A stretch of 64,000 nt of DNA from Acanthosepion esculentum. Its lineage: Eukaryota; Mollusca; Cephalopoda; Sepiida; Sepiidae. The notes beneath the pieces were generated by a model. The model was not told the origin of the DNA. It made no database searches and worked only from the letters and a program-made list of their open reading frames with translations. Below are positions 35,523 to 46,970 of the stretch, one piece after another. The translations under genes were made by a program, and so were the position numbers. The stretch's first letter is position 1, and the number at the start of each line of letters is the position of its first letter. The DNA lies in the NCBI GenBank assembly GCA_964036315.1, contig OZ038488.1:69780342-69844341 (forward strand), given 5' to 3'.

Positions 35523-37573
35523 GAATACATCAAAATTATTATTCACTCTTGTGGTTACATATGTAGTGACACACTAAGTTCTGGCAACAAGCAAAGAAAA
35601 AACAATTAGTCATAATTTAACACCAATTAGATTTAATTTCCAAATATATAAGATATATGCTGCCAATTAACCCTTAATCACAACAGTCTTGAGTAAATCT
35701 TTTAGGAACAAAGTATCAAAGGTAATTAAAAAATTATATATTTTAAAATTGGGATTTAAGATTTAATCCAAGTTTGTTTGTTTGTTTGTTTTTTTTAATT
35801 TTTGAAGAATTTATAAAGCGTTTTTTAAGACAATAAAAATATATACCTACCAGTACTAGGTTTGATAGAGACAACCTCTGAAATAGAAAATAAATATTGG
35901 ATAAAAAGAGAAAATAAGTTTTACTTCATGAAACAATAATCAATCATAATTTACGAACAAGAATTACTTAAAGTCTCTTTACTTATATATAAATTTGGAT
36001 ATACAAGAATCTGCAAATAGCATTTTTAGAAAATTAAGTATCAGTAATAGTGAGTTATCAATTGATCAACCTGTCGAATTGTGTTAAATAGAATTCTTAT
36101 GAAACGCAATGTAACATCATTTTCTTCTGAACTAATTTATCACAAGTAAAACAAATTTACATGTTAAAACAATACTAAATAAAAATTAAAAACAGTACAT
36201 ATTAAATTATTTGCATCAATAAGAGGCCACATTTTGCAAATAGCATTTCAATATTTCTCAAGTTCTATTTTACAATATTTGGGGGTACAGAGTCATTACC
36301 CCAGAAACAAAATTTGGCAAAACAAATTCAAATTTCTGCTGAGGTTGTTGATGGTTTTATATAATAAAAAAAAGTAATCTTAGTGAAATTCAAATATATT
36401 TGTGATTTTGTTTACAGATAGCTTAAAAATATATATACCAACAATCAATTGGTGTCAAAAAGAAAATTACCTTGGATAAAAACTTAATCCATTCTAAAAT
36501 ATTTACAAAAAAAAAAAAAAAAAAAAAAACCTTACTAAATAAGTAAATATTTTTTTCAAACTCAGTAAAAGTAATCCTCTATCTTGGCTTGGGGTAATGG
36601 AAATACAGGAAGGGAGAAACTGAAAGACTCCAGACTGCCCTTGTATAAGACAGTCCAAATTTATTTGTCTTTCTAACAAAGCAAAAATAAGTAAACTTAA
36701 GATTTCCCCAAAATTGTGTAAAACTTGTCTTGTAACATCTATTTATCCCCCTAGTTTATTACTGTAGAAACCCACATGATATAGTGGCTGGCCACTCATT
36801 TCTGAGTATGCATGTCTGCTGGGCAGTCTCTTTTGCACAAATGTCCGCTCAAGCCCATTTGTATTTATTAAACAATCACAAAGCCAACCCATGGATATCA
36901 TATTGCAACTATACTGAGCAGACCTTAGTTGTGGTTTCTGAGAGAGAGCACATCATCTGGTGTGATCAACAGTTTGAACAAGGCCAGTTCACTCAAGCTC
37001 TTGGTTACAATGACTTGTGACTTTGTGCTAACACAGTCATTGACAGAACTGTTCCACTACCCAATTTTACACACAAGGCTCAAGTCAACCTGTGTGATTG
37101 TTTTCAAGCACTTTCCAAAGCTGCCACATACTGAGATTGCCTCCCGAGCCTGATATTATCAAGAAATTCTATTCCTGATAAATCAACCCTGGCAAGATCC
37201 AAAACTGGGTTTCATGACTAGAAAGCAAACATTTTAATTACTCAACCATGTGCCCATATCCCCATGATATATTCCTCATATAAATATCTGTATATACTAA
37301 AAATTTTACAAACTTCAGTTCATTTATACCAATTTTATTTCTAAAGAATTAATGGATTTTTTAATACATTTTTAAAAGTTCAAATGCTATTTTTAGTAGA
37401 TACTCATGTTTGAGCAGAAGCCCTATTTTTTTTATCTGTGTATTATGTCTCCAACAGGGTTCAAACCTGCATCCCCCTTTTCTAAGAGAAACCACCATTT
37501 GATCCAGCATGCTCCCTGGTAGTGTTTGATGTACATTCTTTAAATTGCTAAATGAACCTTACTGGAATGTGAT
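35523..37573. other. no recognised gene; one higher-complexity block
   Basis: A poly-A run of about 23 lies at 36507-36529. The block 36784-37250 is less A+T-rich and open in two frames (78 and 74 codons), but matches no family I know. It may be an old repeat. A reverse B-box-like GGGTTCAAACCTGC at about 37458 hints at another tRNA-like relic. Confidence 0.4.
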
Positions 37574-37660
37574 GTTCTGTGGTCAAGCAGTCTAAAGAAC
37601 ATTGAATCGGACAGTGGTTTCCCCTACAAAGAAGAATGCTGGTTCAAACCGTTAGAGCAC
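37574..37660 (+). pseudogene. tRNA-Ser/Leu-like relic (tRNA pseudogene or SINE head)
   Basis: The 87-nt length and layout fit a class II tRNA. There is an A box TGGTCAAGCAGTCTAAAGA, an anticodon stem CATTG/CAGTG (one wobble pair) around the 7-nt loop AATCGGA, a long variable arm region, and a B box GGTTCAAACC. The acceptor arms pair at about 5 of 7 positions. The loop lacks the invariant U33, so it is not a functional tRNA. It could be a dead tRNA gene or the 5' part of a SINE. Confidence 0.5.
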
Positions 37661-38195
37661 ACATTTCCTTTAGTTTTCACATTTTCTCAAGTTTTCTCAA
37701 TTGCGCAGTTTTCCCATTTTATGAAATGTGCCGGTCAGTAGACATAATACACACTGTTTAAAAAAAAACGGGGCCTCTACTCAAACCTCAGTATCTTCTA
37801 AAAATAATGTTTGAAGCAATAAAACACAATTTTATTATAAAAACATTAACTTACATAATAAAATATGATACACACACATACATTATATGCATGCATGGAA
37901 ACATCATCTCTTCTTTATATATTTTACAGTTTCAATTTTTTTTTTTTTAAAACCCCAAAATAAAAATCAGTAAACAAATCCAGATAACATATCCAGTGGT
38001 ATTAGAAAAGTGTGTCAAGCATTAAGAAGCCTGATGAATGCAAATGATAAGCAACCGAAAGTTTTCACGCTAACAGAAGATAGACATGCTATCATCCACA
38101 AGTGCACTCTACAACTCCCACATGGTAGACCCTCAAGCTTAACTGTTTCAATCAAGTCTACAATCTATTTCAACTGGACTGCAACTGTAAACACC
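37661..38195. other. A+T-rich DNA with no recognisable feature
   Basis: Nothing recognised. The sequence adjoins a shared repeat at 38196. Confidence 0.45.
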
Positions 38196-38450
38196 CAACC
38201 TCAAAGCAAAGCAAAAAAAAAAAAAAAAAAAAAACACACACACACGCATCTCAAATTTTCACAAGACCTACGGTTAATATGGGGGGGAGAGAGAGAGAAT
38301 GTCTTACGGTAAATTTCATATTTCCTTACAAAAGCTTGTAGATTTGTTGAGGTGATGAAAGTAAATGCAAAAGAATTTAATGGCTTTCAAAAGAAAAACA
38401 CTAAATGATAAACCTTTTTCAAGCATCACATCAGTTTAAAATATGAGTCT
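38196..38450 (+). repeat. dispersed repeat related to 40170-40467
   Basis: The order AACCTCAA, an A-rich run, CATCTCAAA, a GAGAGAGA-rich block ending in AGAATGTC, TTTCATATTTCCTT, AAAGAATTTAA, then AAATGATAAA and AAGCATCA is shared with 40170-40467. A (A)n(CA)n tract has expanded at 38213-38247. Confidence 0.75.
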
Positions 38451-39310
38451 GCATCAAAGTGAAACACCAAAGAAATTGATAACATTATTAAAAATTACCA
38501 AAAGGGCTGTATATCTTTTTACACACATGCTAAATGTTATGAATATAGATTAATATGCTTTGGGATATAAAAATTTAGGGCATTGTCTTGTTCTTTAATG
38601 AGGTGGTAAGCATAAACTGCATGAAAAAAAAAAATGTCCTTCGGGATAATGCATATTCTGACATTATTCTTAAAAAATTAAGCTTTAAGAAAAGTTTCTA
38701 TCAAACCAACAGTTGTTTGGATTATCAAACTCCTTTTTGTTGTAATTATTTAACAAAGATATTTTGATATTCATCAGCATATCAATTCATTGTGGTGGTT
38801 TATATTATAATGTTCATTTGATAGTAAAATAATCAAAATACCAATAAATTTAATGTAATGAAAAGGTTATTCCAACCAAAATATAAGTTGCAAGAAACAA
38901 CAAATGTACTTTTAACCCAGGTTTTTTTTAATTCATGTTAAAAATTTGTTTTACACATTTTTCATTAACTAAATGAGATTCTCTGGTGTCTTGCATCTTG
39001 AAGCGGGCTTTTTACAGCTTAATTTCATTTCAAGCTGGACTACACAAATAACATTTACAATTTAGTGTAAATTTTATTTATGCAATTCAGTGTAAAAATT
39101 ACAAAGTGCAAATTACAATTATTTTCTTTTTTACAGTTCAATACCAATGAAAAATTACTTTAAATCTGTTTTCAATTATTTAAAAATCATTCCCAAATTT
39201 TTAAAGCCAATTTCTACATGAAAATTTTATTAAATTTCCATCAGGAATGAAACCTTCACTTTCTCACATCATGCTGATTTAATCCAAATCAAGTAATTAT
39301 TTGAAAATAC
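38451..39310. other. A+T-rich DNA with no recognisable feature
   Basis: Nothing recognised. Confidence 0.5.
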
Positions 39311-39835
39311 AAGGTCTGTCCAGGATGTATCCAGCTATTTTGAATATTTCAAGAACCAATTGTATAGCCTTCATGTAACTTGACAACTGATCAAAAAGAA
39401 ACCTCATGGTACATACATAAAACACTTTCCTGTGGAGTTACTCAGTCTACAGTGAAATACCATAGAGTGAACCTGTGGACTGTGTCAAGTGTCACATTCA
39501 CAATAACTGAGCAAGTAGGTACTTGACATCTCATGCAAGGTTTTTTGACAAAATATTACATCACCCAGATCTGCCTCACCAACAAAAATCAAGATATGGC
39601 TCTTTGCAATTTTTGTTTTTTCCCAAAGCTAAAAATCACCATTAAAATGCTGTAGAGAAGATAGTTAAATAATTGATGGTGATCCCAAAAGAGGAATTTT
39701 CAAATTGCTTTAAAAAGTGAAAGGGATGCTGGGAGAAATGTGCAAAATTCCAAGAAGAGTACATTGAAGGAAACTAAGATGCTATTACTAAAGATACCCT
39801 TTCATTAATATTAAATAGCTGGATACAGACCTCTT
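39311..39835 (+). mobile_element. mariner-like element with inverted termini, internally deleted
   Basis: The left edge reads AAGGTCTGTCCAGGATGTAT then CCAGCTATTTTGAATATT. The right edge read on the minus strand is AGAGGTCTGTATCCAGCTATT then TAATATT. These are inverted repeats differing mainly by a 7-base insertion. The 525-bp interior keeps a decayed transposase C-terminus with FLTK, then CNFCFFPKLKITIK (about 39608-39650), matching the SPDLAPCDFFLFPKLK region of mariner transposases with the catalytic Asp changed. It is too short to hold a full transposase, so it is a deletion derivative. Confidence 0.78.
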
Positions 39836-40012
39836 AGAAATGCTCTAACTTTGGCTTCACCTCAATCCAGTCAGTCTTGAGGAAAGAGAAAAATTAAAGG
39901 AAACATGAGGAAAGAGAAAAATATTCCCTGAGAACAAATCAGCAAATTGAACCTGTACAAAATATTCTGTCTGTAATGTTCAAGATATTTTTATTGGCAA
40001 TCTGACAATTAC

Positions 40013-40592
40013 TTCACTAAGTTTTTCATTTTCTCCATCTCAGGTTTTACAAATGACAGAATTCCTTTACCCAAATATTTTTCAGCTAACAAATGTTTTT
40101 CATTGAGGCATTTATTTTTTGCCTTAATGGATTCAGTGGCTAGAACCATTTGAGAGGAATTAAAGGTAAACCTCAAGGCCAAAAACACCAAACAACATCT
40201 CAAAACTTGCACAGGACCCATAGTTACAAAAGACAGTGTGGTGGGAAAAGAGAGAAAGAGAAAAGAATGTCATCCTGTAATTTCACATTTCCTTGCATAT
40301 TTGTTTGGCAAACATTTTTCTTTTCTTTTTGTTATTAAAGGCTGATGCGATTAAAGTAAATTAAATGCCAAAGAATTTAACTGCTTCGGAAAAGGAAAAA
40401 GTACATTAAATGATAAATGTTTTTGAAGCATCATCTGAGTTAAGTTTTTCAGTCCCCATCTGATGCTTTCTAAATGACAGAATTCCTTTACTAAAATATT
40501 TTTCAGTAACAAATGTTTTCCATTGAAGCATTTATTTTTTGCATTAATGGATTCCATGGTTCTAACCATTTCAGAGGAATTAAAGGTAAATC
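40013..40592 (+). repeat. partial tandem duplication, period about 427 bp
   Basis: The block 40013-40169 recurs at 40440-40592. Shared blocks include AAATGACAGAATTCCTTTAC, AACAAATGTTTTTCATTGA and GAGGAATTAAAGGTAAA. The spacer (40170-40467) is itself shared with 38196-38450. One full unit plus about a third of a second unit is present. Substitutions between copies show that the duplication is old. Confidence 0.85.
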
Positions 40593-40947
40593 TCTGCTAA
40601 TTTCTTGATATTTTTTTTACTTCCCTATATTTGATTATTTTCTTTTAAGAATATGTTCTTTCTTTTTTGTACAAAAAATATAAGTGTTTTCATGAACAAG
40701 TAGGCATTTTAAGTCTTAACATCAAAGTATCCAGTAACAAGATTTACAAAATCAGTTTTACTTCATTGCCTTCTTGAACTCCTTCATTAAACTAAAACAC
40801 CAGTGTTGCCAGATATTGGTGTTCAAGCCCAGATGATTCTGAATGCTGATTTTTCAAGCTAAATGATTCTTACTACTTGTAAGACTGGTGAAACAGTTTT
40901 CTTACCTCTATTGCACAACATTTTATTTTGTGACATAGAAAGAAACA
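40593..40947. other. A+T-rich DNA with no recognisable feature
   Basis: Nothing recognised before the SINE target-site duplication at 40934. Confidence 0.5.
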
Positions 40948-41092
40948 TTAGCAGGGAGGCACCTCAATGTAGTGTAATGGTTAGCAAGCTTATCTCACTA
41001 GAACAATTACAACTGAGTAGTAAATTTGATCCTCACTGGGAGACCCATACTTTTGGCCTTGTGCCACATCTAATCTTCATTTAGAAAATCAC
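40948..41092 (+). mobile_element. tRNA-derived SINE with 14-bp target-site duplication
   Basis: The 145-bp insert is flanked by perfect copies of CATAGAAAGAAACA (40934-40947 and 41093-41106). It has a pol III A box, TAGTGTAATGGTTAGCAAG, and a B-box position, AATTTGATCCTCACTGGG, spaced as in a tRNA. The tail is GGCCTTGTGCCACATC. The A box resembles tRNA-Glu/Asp-type sequence. The perfect duplication shows LINE-mediated retroposition, and its lack of mutations suggests a fairly young insertion. The same family occurs at 49827-49961, with decayed copies at about 20.3 and 50.7 kb. Confidence 0.9.
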
Positions 41093-41106
41093 CATAGAAA
41101 GAAACA

Positions 41107-41413
41107 CAAGGAAAACTAAAAGCAAATATTTTTCAGTTGAAGCATTTTCATAATTCATTAACATTTAATAAATTCTTATTTAAATAATAGGTAGGGGGCA
41201 CCAACTTTATTAATGATACCAAAGCAGACATTAAAATAGCATATATGAAAAAAAAAACAAAAAAAACAAAACAAACAGGGAGAAGAAAAGCAAAGATAAT
41301 AAAAGAAATCATCATGAACAGTAAACAATATGTTTCGAAACAATATCAACAAGTAAAAAACAAGCAAATAACAAAAAGAGGTATCTGTCTATATTTCTGA
41401 GATGATGTATTAT
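41107..41413. other. A-rich DNA with no recognisable feature
   Basis: A/C-rich runs near 41248-41278. Nothing else was seen. Confidence 0.5.
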
Positions 41414-41770
41414 GTACACTATTTATATTATTTGGACTATTGTCCTCATCATTGTCACCTTGAGGACACATGACACAGTGGATAAAGGCATTAGTTAGAT
41501 CCAGTGACAGGACCCAAAGAGTGTGAGTTCAATACCCGGTTAAAGCAGTGGAGAACTTGGAGAGGGGAATTAACAGGAGATAACTGACAATTGACATCCA
41601 TTAAAACATGGCATGTGGAACTAGAACAGTCTACCCCAGTGAGCAAAATAAAGGGTTCAGTCCAACATTCCAACAACCTGAAGAAGGCCAGAGCGTACAA
41701 CGGCCAAAACGTTGTAATAAATATGGTGACAAAGATGAGGACAATCGTCCAAATAATGTAAATAGTGAAC
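41414..41770 (+). mobile_element. inverted-repeat element with internal tRNA-like promoter (copy 2)
   Basis: Inverted termini of about 44 bp carry the same core as copy 1 at 29931. The left edge has ATTTGGACTATTGTCCTCAT and the right edge GATGAGGACAATCGTCCAAA, with CACTAT/ATAGTG at the extreme ends. Inside, an A-box-like CACAGTGGATAAAGGCATTAG and a B box GAGTTCAATACCCGGTT are spaced like a tRNA (tRNA-Arg/Lys-like). The right part has AGGGTTCAGTCCAACATTCC and CCTGAAGAAGGCC...GGCCAAAACG. It is 357 bp long with no ORF of interest. Confidence 0.82.
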
Positions 41771-43875
41771 AAAAAGAGGCTATCCCGTTTACAAATCTAG
41801 TTCTTCAGAGCCAATCAAGGATGAACATATAAATTGAGTTTGCAGTATATTTTTTTAAATGTGTTAATTTTGATAGCATTAGTTAATTCTTATTTCATCA
41901 ATTATCCCTAATTTTTTTTATTTTGAGGTTTCGGCCAATATCTTTTCAAAAAATATAAGATGAAATATTATCAATATCCTGATCATCATTTCAATTAGTA
42001 GCTATTTTATTTGTTTCATGTAAACCCAATGTCTTTGCTGGCCTTATTCAGATGCATGTCAAATCTGGTAATGTTCTTTTTAATACAATTTCTTATCCCC
42101 ATTATTCTATTGCAAAATTTTGCTACCATTTGCATTAGAACAATTCATAAATCCAAGCAATAAAATTCATGCAACACTTGATTACATAATGTGCAGCACA
42201 CAAATAGAGCCTTAAAATTGATCAAAATAAAGTGATAAAAACAACAAAAATGAAGAAATTACTCTGAAGAATACATAAAATAGTGACATCTCATTTGAGA
42301 ACCTCAGACTACATTTACATTTTTCTTTATTAAGTTAGAGAGCATAGTATTTGTTTTTTTTTTAATCAATTTACCCCATGCAAGGCTATAATGCCACCAA
42401 AACCCAAAGGGTTGTTGAAGTAAAAAAGAATGAAAATACTTTGGAAGAAACCAGAAATCCAATCCTAAACAGGGAACAAGGGATAAACCTACTTCTGTAC
42501 AAAAGACTAGGGAGGAGTGTGAATTGAATGATAGGTGAACTCCTATTAAAAATAATAAACTGTAAAATGGTGTAAAGCTCATACGCCTAAGGACTATAAA
42601 TAATAAAAATGTTTATGTTGAAAATTTCTAAAAGGTAAGCTGAATGTAATTAATCATTCACTAATTAAAAAGAAAAAGAAAAATGATGGATTTATTTGCT
42701 TTATTACAACTTATGAACCATTTGTGGGTTATTTAAAGTCGAAACATTTTGGATTGTAAGAAGAATTATTTTTATGTAAGTGAATTTTTTGAGAATGACA
42801 ATGATTTTTCCAGATACACGTCCTATTTAACCCATTGCTTGGGGGTGGAGATTGATTCATACATTTCCCAAGGGTAATTTTTTTTTTTTTTTAATAGTGT
42901 GTGTGGGGGGGGGGGGATAATAATAAAGTGACATGAGGCAAGTGGCATGAAAAATTTATTTTTTATTTTCTCCCACCCCAAAGATATTTGCCTACATTTA
43001 TAAAAACTTAAAAATAACTTTCAGGTGGTAAGTATTCTGCATATTTAAGGATAAAAACAGGAAATGAGTGTCACTAGATCAGTAAAAATAAATATTCAAT
43101 ACTAATAGCACTATTTCTGTCCAGGAAGAATTTCAGAATAAAATTTTAATTTTCTATTCTTTAATTTTATTCTGCCGTTTTGTATTTGGAGATTAAGATT
43201 TTCAGTGACTGACAGATTTAATTTGTCAGTGAAATTCATTATTTTGCAAATTCTAACCAGATAAACAATATCATTTTTTATTTTGTTTCCATCATGGAGT
43301 TTAAAACAAATATTTGAATAAAGTCTTTTCTTGATAGTGAAAATAGAAATTTGTCAGAAGAAAAGATTGGAAATGCATTAACAAATCACACAGCTAACTT
43401 GTGAATTGTACAAGGTTTTCAAAACAGTTATTAATCACATCTGTAATGATATTAGTTGTCTCGCTTCAGGACAAATATGACACATGGTGATTTTGCATGG
43501 TGTGTTTCAGGTAAATTTTCATTATGCGATTAGTTCACATTTAAAAAAAATAAAAAAATCAGAGAATGATTTCTTTAGACAATACAAATGCAGCATGAAA
43601 TTGTGACATTTTCACTGAATGATTTGATACGATAGGTAAGCTTGCACCTGAAAAAAAAACTGTTTGTCTAAAATGGATTAAAGATTTAAATACTGCTGAA
43701 TTAAAATGTTCCTTTTGTCAATCTGATTTTCTTTTTTCTGTCAATGAGCTAACTCCATTATCAAGACCATGGGCTGAAGAGTGACCAGACAGAAAGAGCT
43801 TACCCACATTAGCATTGAATAATCAAAGATGAAGAATACATACACATAAAAAAACAAAGCAAGTGAACCTCTTAC
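41771..43875. other. A+T-rich DNA with no recognisable feature
   Basis: A G-run of about 12 at 42905-42916 follows a T-run. Chance frames only. Confidence 0.45.
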
Positions 43876-44008
43876 TGGTGGCCAAATGCACCGACTGACA
43901 CCAGAGTATTTAAGTAGTTCATGGATAATAAATGAGGTCTCGTAACACAACACTGCCATAACATTGTTTCGATGATAATAGCAGATGAATTGCAAACAGT
44001 TACTGCCA
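43876..44008 (-). other. exon-like open segment with GTAAGAGG donor (unidentified)
   Basis: On the minus strand a TTTTTATCATAG acceptor-like sequence precedes 133 bp that is open in two frames (NNVMAVLCYETSFIIHELLK in one, VTVCNSSAIIIETMLWQCCV in the other). It ends at a GTAAGAGG donor (43875-43868). No family was recognised in either frame. It is listed because splice-like signals bracket an open segment of balanced composition. Chance is a real possibility. Confidence 0.18.
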
Positions 44009-44479
44009 CTATGATAAAAATCACCAGAACACATCAGTTTTCAAATCCATCTTGTTGCTGATTAGAAATCAGATAAGATAGAATAACCTTTTCACTTTTT
44101 GCCAGCCAACAATCCAACTTCAAAAACAGCTACTATTGCCAAAATATCAAGATTTGTCATTTAAAAACATTGGTTGGAGCAGTGAGTAACCAGATAACAA
44201 ATTTGTGGTCTTGCTTCTTTTTGTTTTATTTATTTGGGTGAGAGTAATTCGAGAAGGAAGGATCCTGTCATCGGGTTCATGCAAAATTAAGACACCATAA
44301 TAAGAGTTAATGATTTTATACATCAAATTTTCCAAGTCCAAAAGAATAGTAAGGAAGCATCAACTGAAAGGCAATTATTTTCATTATTTAGCAATGTCAG
44401 TTTTAAAGCTTAAATGGCTTTGAGATATATCAGTATTAAGATTGAGAAGAACAAAGCATCTGTGAACAGTTTATAAACA

Positions 44480-44895
44480 AAGGATTTTTGCTACTTCATC
44501 CTGGCTATGACAAACTACATCTGGCAGCAAGGCCTCTGATCAGGAGGTTCTGAGGAGTGTGGAACCACCTCCTAATTGCTGTTGTTCCCACGTCCACCCT
44601 GGCCCAGGGTGGTAGTACCTATTAGAGTCCCAGCTGTGGGCAAATAGTGAACCCCCAAACTGGGGTCAAAACATTATGAAATTGTGGAAATACATTTTTA
44701 TAGTGAAGGTGCCAACAATACATTTTCACAGTAAAAAAATTGACAGCAATACTTTTTGGGGAAAAAAAATATATATTACCAGCAATACATTTTTGTAAAA
44801 GAAATTACTAATGCTCTGAAAAAAAATTCAATTTCAGCATTAAATGACCCATAAGAAGTTGATATGCCACTAAACAAACTAAGAAAATTTTTGTT
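44480..44895 (-). mobile_element. unclassified dispersed element (copy B of 15632-16138)
   Basis: The reverse complement aligns with copy A in order: GTGGCATATCAACTTCTTAT; two or three T-rich tandem units with ATTGCTGGTAATATATA; TTTGCCCACAGCTGGGACTC; the palindrome CCACCCTGGGCCAGGGTGG; CAATTAGGAGGTGGTTCCAC; CTCCTGATCAGAGGCCTTGC; and an end at CCAGGATG. The palindrome is intact here (arms of 9 around one G), whereas copy A has changes. Fewer tandem units make this copy about 90 bp shorter. Confidence 0.82.
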
Positions 44896-46063
44896 ACTAT
44901 TTTCAAACAAATTAACTTACAGACAGATACTTTTCAAAATGATAAATGTTAATATGGAATAAATAATGCTTTTACCATGAGAAATTGTTTTTATTACTGG
45001 ATTTGAGTGGGGTGGACCTTAGTTATGTAAGAAAAATATATCACATTAATGAAGATTTAAACAGCAGCAATTCTTTTTTTTTTTTTTAAATCAAACTCAA
45101 AGTTGTTGGAATAAGGAATTTTTGTTTTACTTTATATATAGATTAGAACTTTAAAAGTTCTTGAATTTTATAACAATCAAGAAACCCTTTTAATTTTAAT
45201 TTTAAAACAAAAGCTAAAAGCCTTGTGTTATTTTAAGTCATTCATTTAAATCAAGTTATTGTGACAAAATTTTAAGAATAAAGAAAGTTTGCATGGAACA
45301 ATAACATACTAATTGCTGCTGAAAGACTGCTTAGTAGCAACTTGCTAATGAGAACAATTTCCCCATTACTTTGAGATATATGCAAATAAGTTTCACAGAG
45401 TTTATAGTTCAGTTAAATTTTACCGAGACACACATCAAGTATATTTTTCAAATATCTAATATCTTTTCCTTTCCTTAAATCCTTTCTAGCATTCATTTCT
45501 CAAATATATTTACATTATTGTCATGTGTCTTCTATTTTTTTTTTGTTAGCTTTATTCACCCCATAATAATGATTAAAATAAATTGGCTTTGTCCAAGCTA
45601 CACCAAATAAATAAAAATGTCCACTGACCATCACTAAATAAAACAAAAAAAAAACAAGGAATAGGTATTACCTAAAAGAATGTCCTAAAGAATAATAAAG
45701 AAAATATTCAATATTTACTGATGAAGCCCTCTATTTATGGGGTTCTTTTTGCTAATGTCATCTGTATATGTTAGAATTATCATAGAAAGTTTGTTTACCA
45801 AAATATTAATATAACCCCATATCTTAACCAAAAGTCTAAGGTGAAACTGAATACTTGACAAGCAATACATTTGCACAGGATTTCTTCTTTACGTATTGTC
45901 TGCCTTCACATTTCTGATTGTTAATACAATGGGAAATGTGAAAGATGGATTGTGTTAACAATCCAATTTGATTGTGTCACCAAAACTGTTAACAAAATGA
46001 TTGTCATCATAGTTACCAATTGGAAATGATTGCTTATTTTGGTTATCAATATCTCTCTCTCAC

Positions 46064-46064
<1 letters not shown>
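44896..46064. other. A+T-rich DNA with no recognisable feature
   Basis: Nothing recognised. Confidence 0.5.

Positions 46065-46118
<54 letters not shown>
46065..46118. repeat. (AT)n microsatellite
   Basis: About 26 uninterrupted AT units. Confidence 0.97.
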
Positions 46119-46119
<1 letters not shown>

Positions 46120-46923
46120 TAGAATATCTCTGAACATGAGTTTCAAAATATCCATGGGACTGTTCCCTGTGGAGAACCAAATTACAAAACTCCAGCAGTG
46201 ATTCAGAAGATCAAGAGATAAAAGATAAGAAAAATGTACAAAAGAATAGAGAATTGGTGCACAAAAGGCAGAAGGGAAGAGACAAGATACACAAGAAAGA
46301 GAAGGTATGTTATGAAAGTGTCCGTTTGCTAATTGTTATACAAGTGCTTTTTAAGGTTTAAAATATATGATTAGTATGAATCAATTCATGAATATATTTC
46401 TTAGTGCAGCAATCAAAAGAACAAAATTAATTTGGATAAACTAAGTAGAGATTAAAGTTTATTTTTATAAGTTCTTCATTGCACAACACTTAAGACTATG
46501 TCAAGTTCATTGCCAATGTGGTAGCAGTAGGGTGTCTATAAAACCAGTGTATAGATTGTGTGTGATAGTTAATTTTGTTTTGTATGATGTACATGTGTGG
46601 GAAAAATTGTGTAAGTTTTAGACTGTTACTAAGAGATTTTTGTCAAACACATTCAGCAGCCATGTACCTGTATTTGATTGAAAAAAAAAAAAAAAAAAAA
46701 AAAGTTAAGAAATGATTTGCAATTGATTTATCATAACATTTAAAACAATGAAAGATGGCAAAATGTTAGTCATTGATTTAATGATACATGCAGTATGATA
46801 CCAAAAGAAAACCAATTACTGAAATTAACCTCAGACAGAACAGAAATAGAGTCATAGGAATGAGAAGACCAAAGAGATGGGGGTCAGAGGAGGAGAAAGC
46901 GGCCAGAGTGGGAACAAACTGCT
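46119..46923. other. no recognised gene
   Basis: A poly-A run of about 23 lies at 46681-46703. Nothing else was recognised. Confidence 0.5.
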
Positions 46924-46970
46924 GGGGGAGGGGGGGCAAAGTCGGGGGGGGGGCACACTCAGAGGGGGGG
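46924..46970 (+). other. G-rich tract able to form a G-quadruplex
   Basis: On the plus strand four G-runs of 5, 7, 10 and 7 residues are separated by 1, 8 and about 10 bases (46924-46970). This is a strong quadruplex-type pattern in otherwise A+T-rich DNA. An antisense Ser/Pro-rich open frame here simply reflects the G-runs. Confidence 0.8.

Noticed and set aside
36784..37153. Two overlapping open frames (78 and 74 codons) in less A+T-rich DNA
   Set aside because: No recognisable protein family; two frames open at once suggests non-coding sequence. Noted only as a possible old repeat.
44147..44341. Minus-strand open frame with balanced composition
   Set aside because: The only good acceptor-like CAG upstream puts a stop codon into this frame, and no donor or family was recognised.
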